A stretch of DNA of 64,000 bases from CAXMST01 sp963793415 (GCA_963793415.1 CAWCAC010000002.1:1736001-1800000); one strand, 5' to 3'; shown: positions 51,255 through 60,057, counted from the stretch's first letter. Numbers and translations: made by a program. The notes: generated by a model not told the origin, from the sequence alone.

Positions 51255-52273
51255 TCGGACTCGTGGCGCAGATCGGGAGCGACGTGGGCACCGCGGTGAT
51301 CGACCGCGGCGAGATCCTGATCGCCGGGATGGCGGCGATGCTGATCACGATCTTCCTCGGTCCGAAGTTCATCGAGATCCTCCGCAACCGCGAGTTCGGC
51401 CAGCAGATCCGGGAAGAGGGGCCGCAGGGCCATCACGAGAAGGCCGGCACGCCAACGATGGGCGGGCTGATCATCTTCGCGGGGATCTCGATCCCGTATC
51501 TGGTCCTCAGCGACCGCGACACCGAGAGCCTCGCTGTTTTCCTGATCGCGCTCGGCAGCGCCGGTCTCGGCTTCGCCGACGATTGGATCAAGATCGTCAA
51601 GCGCCGCTCGCTCGGCCTCGCCGCGCGCTGGAAGATCCTCGGTCAGATCGGGCTGACGCTGCTGCTCTGGTGGTTCGCCTTCCAGTCGGTCGGCCTCGAC
51701 CCGATGCTGCAGATCCGCACCTGGGACGTCGACATCTACCTCGGCCCGGCCGTCTACGTGATCGTCACCTTCCTCGTCCTCGCCGGGGCCAGCAACGGCG
51801 TCAACCTGACCGACGGCCTCGACGGCCTCGCCGCGGGGTCATGCGCGATCGTCTTCCTCGCCTACCTCGCGATCACGATCACGACCGGGCAGGACGGGCT
51901 CGCCGTGCTGTCCGCGTGCCTGGTCGGAGCCTCGGTCGGCTTCCTCTGGTTCAACGCCTTCCCGGCGACGATCTTCATGGGCGACACCGGATCGCTCGGT
52001 ATGGGCGGTGCGATCGGCGCCCTGGCGATCATGACTCAGACCGAGATCCTGCTGATCATCCTCGGCGGCATCTTCGTTATCGAGGCACTCTCGGTCGCGA
52101 TCCAGGTCCTCACCTTCAAGACACTCCGCCGCCGGGTCTTCCTGATGGCCCCGATCCATCACCACTTCGAGATGCTCGCCTGGTCGGAGACGAAGATCAT
52201 GCTCCGCTTCTGGATCATTGCGGCAGTATGCGCCGGCATCGGCTACACCCTTTTCCAGAACTCTTTGGGCTAG
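51251..52273 (+). CDS. mraY: phospho-N-acetylmuramoyl-pentapeptide transferase
   Basis: A 340-residue ten-helix membrane enzyme that transfers phospho-MurNAc-pentapeptide to undecaprenyl phosphate, forming lipid I. Signature segments: GHHEKAGTPTMGGLIIF near the N-terminus, FADDWIKIVKRRSLGL, NLTDGLDGLAAGSCAIV, FPATIFMGDTGSLGMGGAIG and the C-terminal MAPIHHHFEMLAWSETKIMLRF with the catalytic His cluster. It starts with GTG overlapping the murF stop. A repeat-containing gap follows before murD. Confidence 0.96.
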   Translation: MIGLVAQIGSDVGTAVIDRGEILIAGMAAMLITIFLGPKFIEILRNREFGQQIREEGPQGHHEKAGTPTMGGLIIFAGISIPYLVLSDRDTESLAVFLIALGSAGLGFADDWIKIVKRRSLGLAARWKILGQIGLTLLLWWFAFQSVGLDPMLQIRTWDVDIYLGPAVYVIVTFLVLAGASNGVNLTDGLDGLAAGSCAIVFLAYLAITITTGQDGLAVLSACLVGASVGFLWFNAFPATIFMGDTGSLGMGGAIGALAIMTQTEILLIILGGIFVIEALSVAIQVLTFKTLRRRVFLMAPIHHHFEMLAWSETKIMLRFWIIAAVCAGIGYTLFQNSLG

Positions 52274-52287
52274 GCGCGGCGGGCTGA

Positions 52288-52376
52288 GGGCGCCGATGGC
52301 GGCGTCCGGTTCGGCTCACGTGGCTCCGCCACTATCGCCTCACCGTCCTTGCCCTCGACGCCCTCAGTCCGCCGTG
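52288..52376 (+). repeat. dispersed intergenic repeat, copy B
   Basis: GGCGCCGATGGCGGCGTCC opens the element, followed by CGGCTCACGTGG, CGCCACTATCGCC and CCGTCCTTGCCCTCGACGC. It is the closest match to copy A at 61590 and occupies the 116-bp gap between mraY and murD. Confidence 0.65.
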
Positions 52377-52389
52377 CGAAGGACGGGGA

Positions 52390-53788
52390 ATGTCGGGGTG
52401 GATGGCGAAGATTGCGGTTATGACAACTGCGGCGGCGCATCGACCTGAGATTCCTGCCGGGCCCTACTTGGTGGTTGGGATGGCTCGGTCGGGGCAGGCT
52501 GTGGCTCGGCTGCTGGCTTCGTTGCCGGGCGAGCCGCGGGTCGTCGCCGTTGATTCGGGAAATCCTTCGTTGGATGCAGGATTGCGGGAGGCGGGCGTCG
52601 AAGTTGCCCTTAATGACGACGGAACCTCTCACCTGGACGGGATCGGGCTCGTGATCAAGAGCCCGGGGGTTCCGCAGAAGGCGCCGGTGATCGAGGTTGC
52701 GCGCGAGCGCGGGATTCCCGTGATCGGGGAGCTCGAGATCGCCTGGCGCTCGCTCAACAACCCGTTCGTCGCCGTTACCGGCACGAACGGCAAGACGACC
52801 GTCGTCGAGTGGCTCGGTCACGTCTGGCGCGAGGCCGGGATGCCCGTTGTCGTCGCCGGCAACGTCGGCACGCCGCTCTCGTCGCTGCCGTCGACGATCG
52901 ACGAGTACGCGACCGTGATCTGCGAGTGCTCGTCCTTCCAGCTCGAGGACAGCGCCGCCTTCGCCCCCGAGGTCGCCGTCCTGCTCAACGTGACGCCGGA
53001 CCACCTCGACCGCCACGGCACCCTCGACGCCTACCGCGACGCCAAGCTGCGGATCTTCGCGGGCCAGTCCGCGACCGACTACTCGATCTTCGACGCCGAC
53101 CTCGTCCCCTTCGCGGCCTCAGACCGGCCCGGCAGCGGCGCCACGATCGCCTACGGCGTCTCCGCCTGCGCCGAGGGAGGCTGTCTGGTGCGGCTCCGCA
53201 ACGAGGTGATCGAGGTCGACGGCATGGCGCTGGTGCCGGTCACCGAGCTCGCCCTCTCCGGCGAGCACAACGTCCGCAACGCGATGGCGGTCGCCGCCGC
53301 CGCGCTCTGCGGGGGAGTGCCGCGCGAGGCGATCGCCCGTGGCCTGCGCACCTTCGCCGGCGTCCCGCATCGGCTCGAGCGCGTCGCCGAGATCGACGGG
53401 GTCACCTACGTGAACGACTCGAAGGCGACCAACGTCGCCGCCGCCCAGGCCGCGCTCGGCGCCTTCGGCGAAGCCCCGATCCACGCGATCCTCGGCGGCA
53501 GCCTCAAGGGCGGCTCCTTCGATGCCCTCTATCCGGCCGTGGCGGCGAGCTGCAAGGCGACCTATCTGATCGGGGAGGCGGCCGACGCCCTCGAGGAGGC
53601 GCTGGCGCCGGCCGGCGTCCCCGCGGTTCGTACGGGCACGCTGGAGGCGGCGGTCGAGGCGGCCCACGACGCGGCTGCGCCCGGCGACGTGGTCCTGCTC
53701 AGCCCCCGCCTGCGCCAGCTTCGACGCCTTCCGCGACTACGAGCAGCGCGGCGATCGCTTCCGGGAGATCGTCGGAGCGCTGAGGTGA
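52390..53788 (+). CDS. murD: UDP-N-acetylmuramoylalanine--D-glutamate ligase, frameshifted
   Basis: A Mur ligase of about 465 residues with YLVVGMARSGQAVARLLA at the N-terminus, ATP loop AVTGTNGKTTVVEWLG, LLNVTPDHLDRHGTLDAYRDAK, YVNDSKATNVAAAQAAL and LGGSLKGGSF. The C-terminus is broken: a run of five C at 53703-53707 puts the frame one base off. With four C the text would read SPACASFDAFRDYEQRGDRFREIV, the standard MurD ending, and stop at TGA 53786-53788, overlapping the ftsW GTG. As given, the frame runs on into ftsW. Most simply a sequencing or assembly indel. ATG 52390 is used; 52402 and 52420 are alternatives. Confidence 0.9.
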
Positions 53789-55233
53789 GCGGCGCGATCG
53801 CTTCCCTGCGGAGCGGCTTCGGCATCGGCGCGAAGCGTCGCTCGGCGAGCCGCAAGAAGGCGCGCCCGAGCCAACCCGTCGAGTACCAGCTGATCATCAC
53901 CGCGACGATGTGCCTGGTGGCGTTCGGGGCGGTGATGGTCTTCAGTGCCAGCTCGACCTCGTCGCTGCTCGGCGAGAACGGGGACGGCGCCTACTACCTG
54001 AAGCGCACGCTGATGTTCGGGGCGATCGGCCTGATCGCCCTCCACTTCCTCGCCCGCACCCGGCTCAGCGCGATCCGGCAGATGACGCCGATGCTGCTGG
54101 CGGTCACCTTCGCGATGCTGGTCCTCGTGCTGGCGATGCCCGCCGTCAACGGCGCCAAGAGCTGGATCGTCGCCGGCCCGCTGCAGGTTCAGCCCGCGGA
54201 GATCATGAAGATCGTCCTGCTGCTGTACGGCGCCCACCTGATCGCCGCCCGGCCGCAGATGACCGAGGACCTGCGGTCGATGCGGCCCTACCTGCTCGTC
54301 GTCGCCGGGGCCTTCGCGCTGATCATGCTGCAGCCGGACTTCGGGACGACGATGGTCACCTCGCTTGGTGTTGCGGCGCTGCTGATCGCCGGCGGCGCCA
54401 AGCTCCGGCATCTGGCGATGATCGCCGGTGCGATCGCCTTCGTCGGGCTGATCGCCGTGCTGATGGAGCCCTACCGGATGGCCCGTCTGACGACGTTCCT
54501 CAACCCGGGCGCGGATCCCTCCGGCGCCGGCTTCCAGACCGGCCAGGCCTCGATCGCGCTCGGTTCGGGCGGCCTCTTCGGCGTCGGCCTCGGCGAGAGC
54601 GTCCAGAAGGCGTTCTACCTGCCCGAGGCCCACACCGACATGATCTCCGCCGTGATCGGCGAGGAGATCGGGCTCGCCGGCATCACCGTGCTCGTCGGCC
54701 TCTACATGCTGATCGGCTACGGCGGCTTCAGGACTGCGCAGAAAGCGAAGGACCGCTACGGCCGCCTCCTTGCTGCCGCTCTGACCGCGATCATCCTGAT
54801 CCAGGCGACCATCAACCTCTATGCCGCGATGGGGATGGCGCCGCTCACCGGAGTGACTCTTCCATTCGTCTCCTACGGAAACAGCAGCTTGATCGTGACC
54901 CTGGCCGCCGTCGGCCTGCTCCTCAACATCGCCAACGGCGGTACCGCGGCGATGGCTGGCGACGGACGCCGGACCGCGACCACGCGCCGCGCATCCTCAC
55001 GCCGGCCGCGCTCGCGGCCGGCCCTCGGCGGCTTGCGCGTGATCGACGGCGAGCGCGAGACGCGACCGCGGCGCAGCGCCCCGGCGCCGGCGAAGCAGCG
55101 TCGCTCGGCGGGCTCACGCCCGGCGCGCCGCCCGACCAGCAGCGGAGGAAACCGTGCCCCACGTAGTGATAGCGGCCGGCGGGACAGCGGGGCACGTAGT
55201 GCCGGCCCTCGCCGTCGCCGACGCGCTCGCTGA
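53785..55233 (+). CDS. ftsW: peptidoglycan glycosyltransferase FtsW (SEDS)
   Basis: A 482-residue SEDS membrane protein with ten helices: ATMCLVAFGAVMVFSAS (first helix), GAKSWIVAGPLQVQPAEIMKIVLLLY, LIMLQPDFGTTMVT, and GLGESVQKAFYLPEAHTDMISAVIGEE (extracellular loop 4) with PFVSYGNSSLIVTLAAVGLLLNIA closing the fold. It polymerises septal glycan strands with FtsI. The first 35 residues and last 80 are Arg/Ser-rich and cytosolic. GTG at 53785 is chosen because it makes a GTGA overlap with the repaired murD stop. The 3' end overlaps murG by 80 nt. Confidence 0.9.
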   Translation: MSGAIASLRSGFGIGAKRRSASRKKARPSQPVEYQLIITATMCLVAFGAVMVFSASSTSSLLGENGDGAYYLKRTLMFGAIGLIALHFLARTRLSAIRQMTPMLLAVTFAMLVLVLAMPAVNGAKSWIVAGPLQVQPAEIMKIVLLLYGAHLIAARPQMTEDLRSMRPYLLVVAGAFALIMLQPDFGTTMVTSLGVAALLIAGGAKLRHLAMIAGAIAFVGLIAVLMEPYRMARLTTFLNPGADPSGAGFQTGQASIALGSGGLFGVGLGESVQKAFYLPEAHTDMISAVIGEEIGLAGITVLVGLYMLIGYGGFRTAQKAKDRYGRLLAAALTAIILIQATINLYAAMGMAPLTGVTLPFVSYGNSSLIVTLAAVGLLLNIANGGTAAMAGDGRRTATTRRASSRRPRSRPALGGLRVIDGERETRPRRSAPAPAKQRRSAGSRPARRPTSSGGNRAPRSDSGRRDSGARSAGPRRRRRAR

Positions 55234-56227
55234 GCACGGAGCGACCGTCTCCTTCATCGGCACGCGCGAGCGGGCCGAGGCCGAGCTCGTGCCGGCGGCC
55301 GGCTACGAGATCGACTTCCTCGCCGTCCGCGGGCTGGACCGGCGCAATCCGCTCAAGGCGGCGGTCGCGGCGGGTCGTGCCGGGCTCGCGGTTCGCGTCG
55401 CCCGGCAACTGCTGCGGCAACGCGGCGCCGACGTCGTCATGGGCGGCGGCGGCTACGTGGCCGGCCCGGCCGGGCTCGCCGCCTCGACGATCGGGCTGCC
55501 GCTGGTTCTGACCGAGGCCGACAGCCATCTCGGGATCACGAACCGGATGCTGGCCAGGCGGGCCCGACGGGTCTGTCTCGCCTTCCAGATCCCCGGGCGG
55601 GAGGGCCCCCTGTACCTCCACACGGGCCGTCCGGTGCCGAAGGCGATCCTCGAGGCCGACCGCGGCCAGGCCCGGCAGCGCTTCGGGATCGATCCCGAGG
55701 TCCCGTGTCTGCTGATCTTCGGCGGCAGCCTCGGCGCCCGCACGATCAACGAGGCCGCCGCGGGCGCCTTCGCCGGTCCCGATGCGGCCGAGCGGCCGTT
55801 CCACGTCCTCCACATCTCGGGCAAGCGCGATCACGACTCGATCGCGGCCCGGGTCGCGGACGCGCCCCGCTACACGCTGATCGACTACCTGCCTAACCTC
55901 GGGGATCCGCTCGCGGCCTGCGACCTCGCCCTGGCCCGCTCCGGCGGCTCGGTCTTCGAGCTGACCGCCGCCGGGCGCCCGGCGCTGCTCGTCCCCTATC
56001 CCTATGCCTCGGCAAATCACCAGCACCAGAACGCGAGTTGGATGGCCGACGCCGGCGCCGCAGTCATCGTCGAGGATGCGGCGCTGAGCGCCGAGCGCCT
56101 CCGCTCCGAGGTCGAGCCGCTGCTCGCCGACGCCGCCCGGATCGAGCAGATGTCGGCGGCGTCGCGCGCGATTGCGAAGCCGGACGCCGCCGAGCGGATC
56201 GCGGCTGAGATCCTGGCGCAGGTATGA
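55154..56227 (+). CDS. murG: UDP-N-acetylglucosamine--lipid I transferase
   Basis: A 357-residue GT-B glycosyltransferase that adds GlcNAc to lipid I, giving lipid II. VIAAGGTAGHVVPALAVADAL is the N-terminal G-loop; VVMGGGGYVAGPAGLAA and LTEADSHLGITNRMLARRA (HE-x-N-like region), IFGGSLGARTINEA (second G-loop) and LARSGGSVFELTAAGRPALLVPYPYA (donor site) follow. GTG at 55154 with GGAGGA just upstream, inside the ftsW reading frame. Its stop overlaps the murC ATG. Confidence 0.95.
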   Translation: MPHVVIAAGGTAGHVVPALAVADALAEHGATVSFIGTRERAEAELVPAAGYEIDFLAVRGLDRRNPLKAAVAAGRAGLAVRVARQLLRQRGADVVMGGGGYVAGPAGLAASTIGLPLVLTEADSHLGITNRMLARRARRVCLAFQIPGREGPLYLHTGRPVPKAILEADRGQARQRFGIDPEVPCLLIFGGSLGARTINEAAAGAFAGPDAAERPFHVLHISGKRDHDSIAARVADAPRYTLIDYLPNLGDPLAACDLALARSGGSVFELTAAGRPALLVPYPYASANHQHQNASWMADAGAAVIVEDAALSAERLRSEVEPLLADAARIEQMSAASRAIAKPDAAERIAAEILAQV

Positions 56228-57678
56228 GCGACGCGAGCACCGGAGAGGCCACGGGCACGGAGCCCTTCACGGGGCGCCACCTGCACTTCATCGCGATCGG
56301 CGGCGCGGGCATGAGCGGTCTCGCGCTCGTCTGCCACTCGCTCGGGGCCGAGGTTGGCGGCAGCGATCGCTCCGAGTCGACTTACATGCAGAGGCTCCGG
56401 GACGCCGGTCTCGATCCAAGAGTCGGCCACGACCCCGATCGGGTGCCCAGGGACGCCGAGGTCGTCATCTCGACCGCGATCGGTGAGGACAACCCCGAGC
56501 TCGTCCGGGCTCGCGAGCGCGGTCAGCGGGTCATGCATCGCAGCGAGCTGCTTGCCGAGCTGACCGCCGCGGCGCGGCTGATCGCGGTCGCCGGCGCCCA
56601 CGGCAAGACGACGACCTCGGGGATGATCGCCCACGCGCTCCGCGGTGCCGGGGCCGATCCGGCCTTCATCCTCGGGGGCGAGCTCCCGGCGGCGGGGGCC
56701 GACGGCGGTCCCGCCAACGCCGGCTGGGGAAGCGGCGGTGTCGTCGTCGCCGAGGCGGACGAAAGCGACGGCAGCTTCCTGCGGCTCGATCCCGATGTCG
56801 CCCTCGTCACCAACGTCGAGCTCGACCATCACTCGCACTGGTCGGGGGAGGCCGAGCTGTGGCGGGCGTTCGCCGAGTTCTGCGCCAAGGCTCGGGTCGT
56901 CGTCGGGCCCGCCGGAGACGACCTCGAGCGGCTCGGCGGGGGCATTGGCTTCGCCGTCGAGCCGGCCGACGATCACCGCTCCCCGGGCCGAGGCGATTTC
57001 ACGGCGCACTCGATCGAGCCGGGAGCCGGCGGCACGGGCTTCACCGTGGAGAGCCCGGCCGGGGCGATCCCCGTCCGTCTCTCGGTTCCCGGCCGTCACA
57101 ACGTCGCTAACGCGACTGCGGCGCTGGCGGCGATGCACGCGGCCGGCGCCGGCGAGACGCTGCCGCCGCTGGCCGAGCTGGCGGAGGCACTCGCGAGCTT
57201 CCCGGGCATGGCCCGCCGACTCGAGCTCAAGGGCACCTGCAACGGCGCCCGCGTCTACGACGACTACGCCCACCATCCGACCGAAGTTGCGGCCAGCCTC
57301 GCCGCCGTGCGCGAGTTGCCGCACGAGCGCCTCTTCGTCGTCTTTCAGCCGCACCTGTACTCGCGCACGCGGGCGCTCGCGGGTCGCTTTGGGCGGGCGC
57401 TCGCCGGCGCCGATGTGATCGGCGTGCTCGACGTCTACGCGGCGCGCGAGGAGCCTGTCGGCGAACTCGAAGGCGTCAGCGGCCTGATGGTCGCTCGCGC
57501 GGCGGCTTCCGCGGCGCCGGGGCGCCGCGTGCTGTGGCTGGGCGCGCTCGACCGCGCCGCGGCGATCGTGCGCCCAGAGCTGGCCGATGGCGACATCCTC
57601 GTCACGATCGGGGCCGGCGACATCTTCCGTCTCGGCGAGGCACTGGTCGCCTCGCCCGCGGGCACGAGCGGGGGGTAG
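56224..57678 (+). CDS. murC: UDP-N-acetylmuramate--L-alanine ligase
   Basis: A 484-residue Mur ligase: HFIAIGGAGMSGLALVCHSLG at the N-terminus, ATP loop AVAGAHGKTTTSGMIAHAL, VVAEADESDGSFLRLDPDVA, and the middle VTNVELDHHSHW; DDYAHHPTEVAASLAAVREL marks the C-terminal domain. It attaches the first L-Ala to UDP-MurNAc. No MurB or Ddl fusion is present. It lies directly before ftsQ with a 2-nt gap. Confidence 0.95.
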   Translation: MSDASTGEATGTEPFTGRHLHFIAIGGAGMSGLALVCHSLGAEVGGSDRSESTYMQRLRDAGLDPRVGHDPDRVPRDAEVVISTAIGEDNPELVRARERGQRVMHRSELLAELTAAARLIAVAGAHGKTTTSGMIAHALRGAGADPAFILGGELPAAGADGGPANAGWGSGGVVVAEADESDGSFLRLDPDVALVTNVELDHHSHWSGEAELWRAFAEFCAKARVVVGPAGDDLERLGGGIGFAVEPADDHRSPGRGDFTAHSIEPGAGGTGFTVESPAGAIPVRLSVPGRHNVANATAALAAMHAAGAGETLPPLAELAEALASFPGMARRLELKGTCNGARVYDDYAHHPTEVAASLAAVRELPHERLFVVFQPHLYSRTRALAGRFGRALAGADVIGVLDVYAAREEPVGELEGVSGLMVARAAASAAPGRRVLWLGALDRAAAIVRPELADGDILVTIGAGDIFRLGEALVASPAGTSGG

Positions 57679-57680
57679 GA

Positions 57681-58658
57681 GTGGGGGGCTCGGGGTCGAA
57701 ACCCTCCCTGATGGGATCCCTTCCGAAGTCGCTGCCCCGACCGCGGCTGCCCGCCTTCCTCGGTGGCGGCAGCGGATCCCGCACGAAGCCGAAGTCGCGT
57801 TCGGCGGCTCGCAGGTCCGGCCGCAGCCTGCCGTCGTGGCCGGTCCTGCGTCGCCGTCTGATCTTGGTCGGGCTGATCCTCATCGCTCTGCTTGCCGCCT
57901 ACATGCTCTGGTTCCGAACCTCGTCCTTCGTCGCCGTCGAGGAGGTCCGGATCACCGGCGCCGAACAGGCGCCCGAAGTTGATGCGGCGCTACGAGCGGC
58001 CGCCGATGGGCAGAGCACGCTGCACGTCGACCTCGGCTCGCTGCAGGCGGCCGTGGCCGACGATCCGCTCGTCAAGGGCATCACCGTCGACACCGAGGTC
58101 CCGCACACGATGTTGATCGACGTCGAAGTGCGCACCCCGGTCGCCTACCTGGGGGCGGAGGACGCCGTGGTCGCGGCCGACGGGGTCATCCTCGACCGCA
58201 CGGGCGACCGGCCCGAGGGCGTGCCTGGCATCGAGATCAAGGGCGACAAATCGGGCCTCGTCTCCGGCGCTGCGGTCAGCGGTGACGCGCTCGAGGTCGC
58301 CCGCGTGATCGGCGCCGCGCCGGGCCCCCTTGCCGCCGAGGTCAACGAGGGCCGGCTCAGCGGCGACTACGGCGTCACCGTCGACTTCGGTCCGGGCATC
58401 GAGCTCCGCTTTGGCGACTCCGTCGGCGCCGACCTCAAGTGGAAGGCCGTGGCCGCCGTGCTCGCCGACCCGAAGTTCACCGGAGCCGGCTATCTCGACC
58501 TCAGCGTCCCCGATCGTCCGGTCGCAGGCGGGATTCCGGACTCGCCGGCGCCGCCGGTCGAGGAGGTCGCACCGGTCGACCCTGAAGTGGCGGTTGACCC
58601 TGTCGCTCCGGTCGACCCGGCGGCGAGTGCCGACCCTGCTGCCACCGTGGTTCCCTAG
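57681..58658 (+). CDS. ftsQ: cell division protein FtsQ
   Basis: A 325-residue bitopic protein. A 60-residue Ser/Arg/Pro-rich cytosolic tail precedes one membrane helix (LILVGLILIALLAAYMLWF), then a POTRA domain (FVAVEEVRITGAEQAPEVDA) and the FtsQ beta domain (DVEVRTPVAYLGAEDAVVAADGVIL, ELRFGDSVGADLKWKAVAAVL, GYLDLSVPDRPVAG). The last 40 residues are Pro/Ala/Val/Asp repeats (PVDP units). It recruits and regulates FtsL/FtsB and FtsWI. GTG at 57681, 2 nt after the murC stop, was preferred to ATG 57711 as it has a G-rich site directly upstream. Confidence 0.9.
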   Translation: MGGSGSKPSLMGSLPKSLPRPRLPAFLGGGSGSRTKPKSRSAARRSGRSLPSWPVLRRRLILVGLILIALLAAYMLWFRTSSFVAVEEVRITGAEQAPEVDAALRAAADGQSTLHVDLGSLQAAVADDPLVKGITVDTEVPHTMLIDVEVRTPVAYLGAEDAVVAADGVILDRTGDRPEGVPGIEIKGDKSGLVSGAAVSGDALEVARVIGAAPGPLAAEVNEGRLSGDYGVTVDFGPGIELRFGDSVGADLKWKAVAAVLADPKFTGAGYLDLSVPDRPVAGGIPDSPAPPVEEVAPVDPEVAVDPVAPVDPAASADPAATVVP

Positions 58659-58703
58659 GCCCGCCGGGGCGCACGATGGGCCTCGAAAACAACCCTCTAG
58701 CCT

Positions 58704-58731
58704 GACCTGAGGGTTGCTGAACCCTCAGGTC
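58704..58731. other. perfect 12-bp inverted repeat between ftsQ and ftsZ
   Basis: GACCTGAGGGTT, loop GCTG, AACCCTCAGGTC. As RNA it would be a stable stem ending the upstream transcript; as DNA it is a candidate operator centred about 54 bp before the ftsZ -35. It has no U-run after it. Confidence 0.6.
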
Positions 58732-58771
58732 ATGGTTGAGACAGCTATCTTGCAAGGGCCTCGACGACTCG

Positions 58772-58800
58772 TTGACAACCCCCACCTTCTGCCCTAGCTT
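58772..58800 (+). promoter_or_regulatory. consensus-type promoter of ftsZ
   Basis: TTGACA (58772-58777), 17-bp spacer, TAGCTT (58795-58800). This is the best vegetative promoter in the window. The transcript would start near 58807 and have a leader of about 80 nt that opens with the hairpin at 58808-58832. Confidence 0.8.
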
Positions 58801-58807
58801 TGGTGCA

Positions 58808-58832
58808 GTTTGCGGGGGAGAGGCCCGCAAAC
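58808..58832 (+). other. 5' hairpin of the ftsZ leader
   Basis: GTTTGCGGG, loop GGAGAGG, CCCGCAAAC: a perfect 9-bp stem beginning at or next to the predicted transcription start. Stems at the extreme 5' end commonly protect mRNA from decay. The loop is a Shine-Dalgarno-like sequence with no start codon nearby. Confidence 0.55.
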
Positions 58833-58886
58833 CCTCAACTATGAGTCCAGCTCCGGACAGAACTCAGAAAGGCAAGTGAAGCTCAC

Positions 58887-59972
58887 ATGGAGGCTTCTAG
58901 TTACCTGGCCGTGATCAAGGTCGTCGGCGCGGGCGGTGGCGGTACCAACGCCGTCTCCCGCATGGTCGATGCCGGTCTCAAGGGCGTTGAGTTCCTTGCC
59001 GTGAACACTGATGCGCAGGCGCTCCGCGCCAGCGAAGCCGACGTCAAGCTGGCGATCGGCCAGGAGCTGACCCGGGGCCTCGGCGCCGGCGGCAACCCGG
59101 AGGTCGGAGCGGGCGCTGCGAGCGAGAGCCGCGACGACATCAAGGAGGCGCTGAAGGGCGCCGACATGGTCTTCGTAACCGCCGGCGAGGGTGGTGGCAC
59201 CGGCACGGGTGCCGCGCCCGTGATCGCCGAGATCGCCAAGCAGGAGATCGGCGCCCTCACGGTCGGCGTCGTCACCAAGCCGTTTGAGTTCGAGGGATCG
59301 CGCCGCATGCAGCAGGCCCTCGACGGGATCGAGCGCCTCCGCAACGAGGTCGACACGCTGATCATCGTCCCGAACGAGAAGCTGCTCAACATCGTCGAGC
59401 GGCGCGAGCCGATCTCGGAGGCCTTCCGCAAGGCCGACGACATCCTCCGCCAGGGCGTCCAGGGCATCACCGACCTGATCACCGTCCCGGGCCTGATCAA
59501 CCTCGACTTCGCAGACGTCCGCGCGATCATGGCCGACGCTGGATCGGCGCTGATGGGCGTCGGTTCCTCGGCCGGCGAGACCCGCGCCGTCGACGCCGCC
59601 AAGGAGGCGATCTCCTCGCCGCTGCTCGAGTCGGCGATCGATGGGGCCACCGGGATGCTGCTCAACATCACGGGCGGCGAGGACATGGGCCTGTTCGAGG
59701 TCAACGAAGCCGCCGACGTGGTCGTCGAGACCGCCGACAAGGGCGCCAACATCATCTTCGGTTCGGTCGTCGACAACACGATGGGCGACGAGATCCGGGT
59801 CACGGTGATCGCGACCGGATTCGAGGGCTTCGAGCTGCTCGCCCGCCGGCCCGCCGAGATCCGCCGCCGCACTCGCGAGCGTGCCGGCATCAAGCGGTCC
59901 GACCGCGAGATGCGTTCGCTCGAGGTCAGCGACGACGACATCGACATCCCGCCCTTCCTGCGCGACACGTAG
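58887..59972 (+). CDS. ftsZ: cell division protein FtsZ
   Basis: A 361-residue tubulin homolog that polymerises into the Z-ring. VIKVVGAGGGGTNAVSRMVDAGLKG opens the Rossmann part; the tubulin signature GEGGGTGTGAAPVIA (GTP phosphate loop) and NLDFADVRAIMADAGSALMGVG (T7 loop, catalytic Asp) are intact. The C-terminal peptide is DDDIDIPPFLRDT, the usual docking tail, but the linker before it is only about 30 residues. AAAGG lies upstream of the ATG. No ftsA or sepF lies in the window. It has its own promoter. Confidence 0.97.
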   Translation: MEASSYLAVIKVVGAGGGGTNAVSRMVDAGLKGVEFLAVNTDAQALRASEADVKLAIGQELTRGLGAGGNPEVGAGAASESRDDIKEALKGADMVFVTAGEGGGTGTGAAPVIAEIAKQEIGALTVGVVTKPFEFEGSRRMQQALDGIERLRNEVDTLIIVPNEKLLNIVERREPISEAFRKADDILRQGVQGITDLITVPGLINLDFADVRAIMADAGSALMGVGSSAGETRAVDAAKEAISSPLLESAIDGATGMLLNITGGEDMGLFEVNEAADVVVETADKGANIIFGSVVDNTMGDEIRVTVIATGFEGFELLARRPAEIRRRTRERAGIKRSDREMRSLEVSDDDIDIPPFLRDT

Positions 59973-60001
59973 GCCCCGTCGCGTAAGAACGTTGCGGCTC
60001 A

Positions 60002-60019
60002 GGCCGCCTCAGGGCGGCC
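60002..60019 (+). terminator. hairpin after ftsZ
   Basis: GGCCGCC, loop TCAG, GGCGGCC: a perfect 7-bp GC stem 30 nt after the ftsZ stop and 38 nt before gcvT. The U-tract is missing. It is the likely boundary between the division and glycine-cleavage transcripts. Confidence 0.5.
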
Positions 60020-60044
60020 GGTCGCGTTGGCGCCAAGATCTCAC

Positions 60045-60050
60045 TAGCCT
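60045..60050 (+). promoter_or_regulatory. candidate -10 box of a leaderless promoter (gcvT)
   Basis: TAGCCT lies 7 nt before the GTG at 60058, without a Shine-Dalgarno. The short gap leaves no room for a glycine riboswitch. Confidence 0.5.
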
Positions 60051-60057
60051 GCGGCCG

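Noticed and set aside
52390..55233. A genuine MurD-FtsW fusion gene of 947 residues
   Set aside because: The MurD tail is restored perfectly by removing one C from a five-C run, and this also recreates a normal GTGA junction. Kept as a finding, but not annotated as a fusion.
59973..60057. Glycine riboswitch before gcvT
   Set aside because: The gap is only 85 bp and is occupied by a terminator-like hairpin and a promoter box; no tandem aptamer motifs are present.
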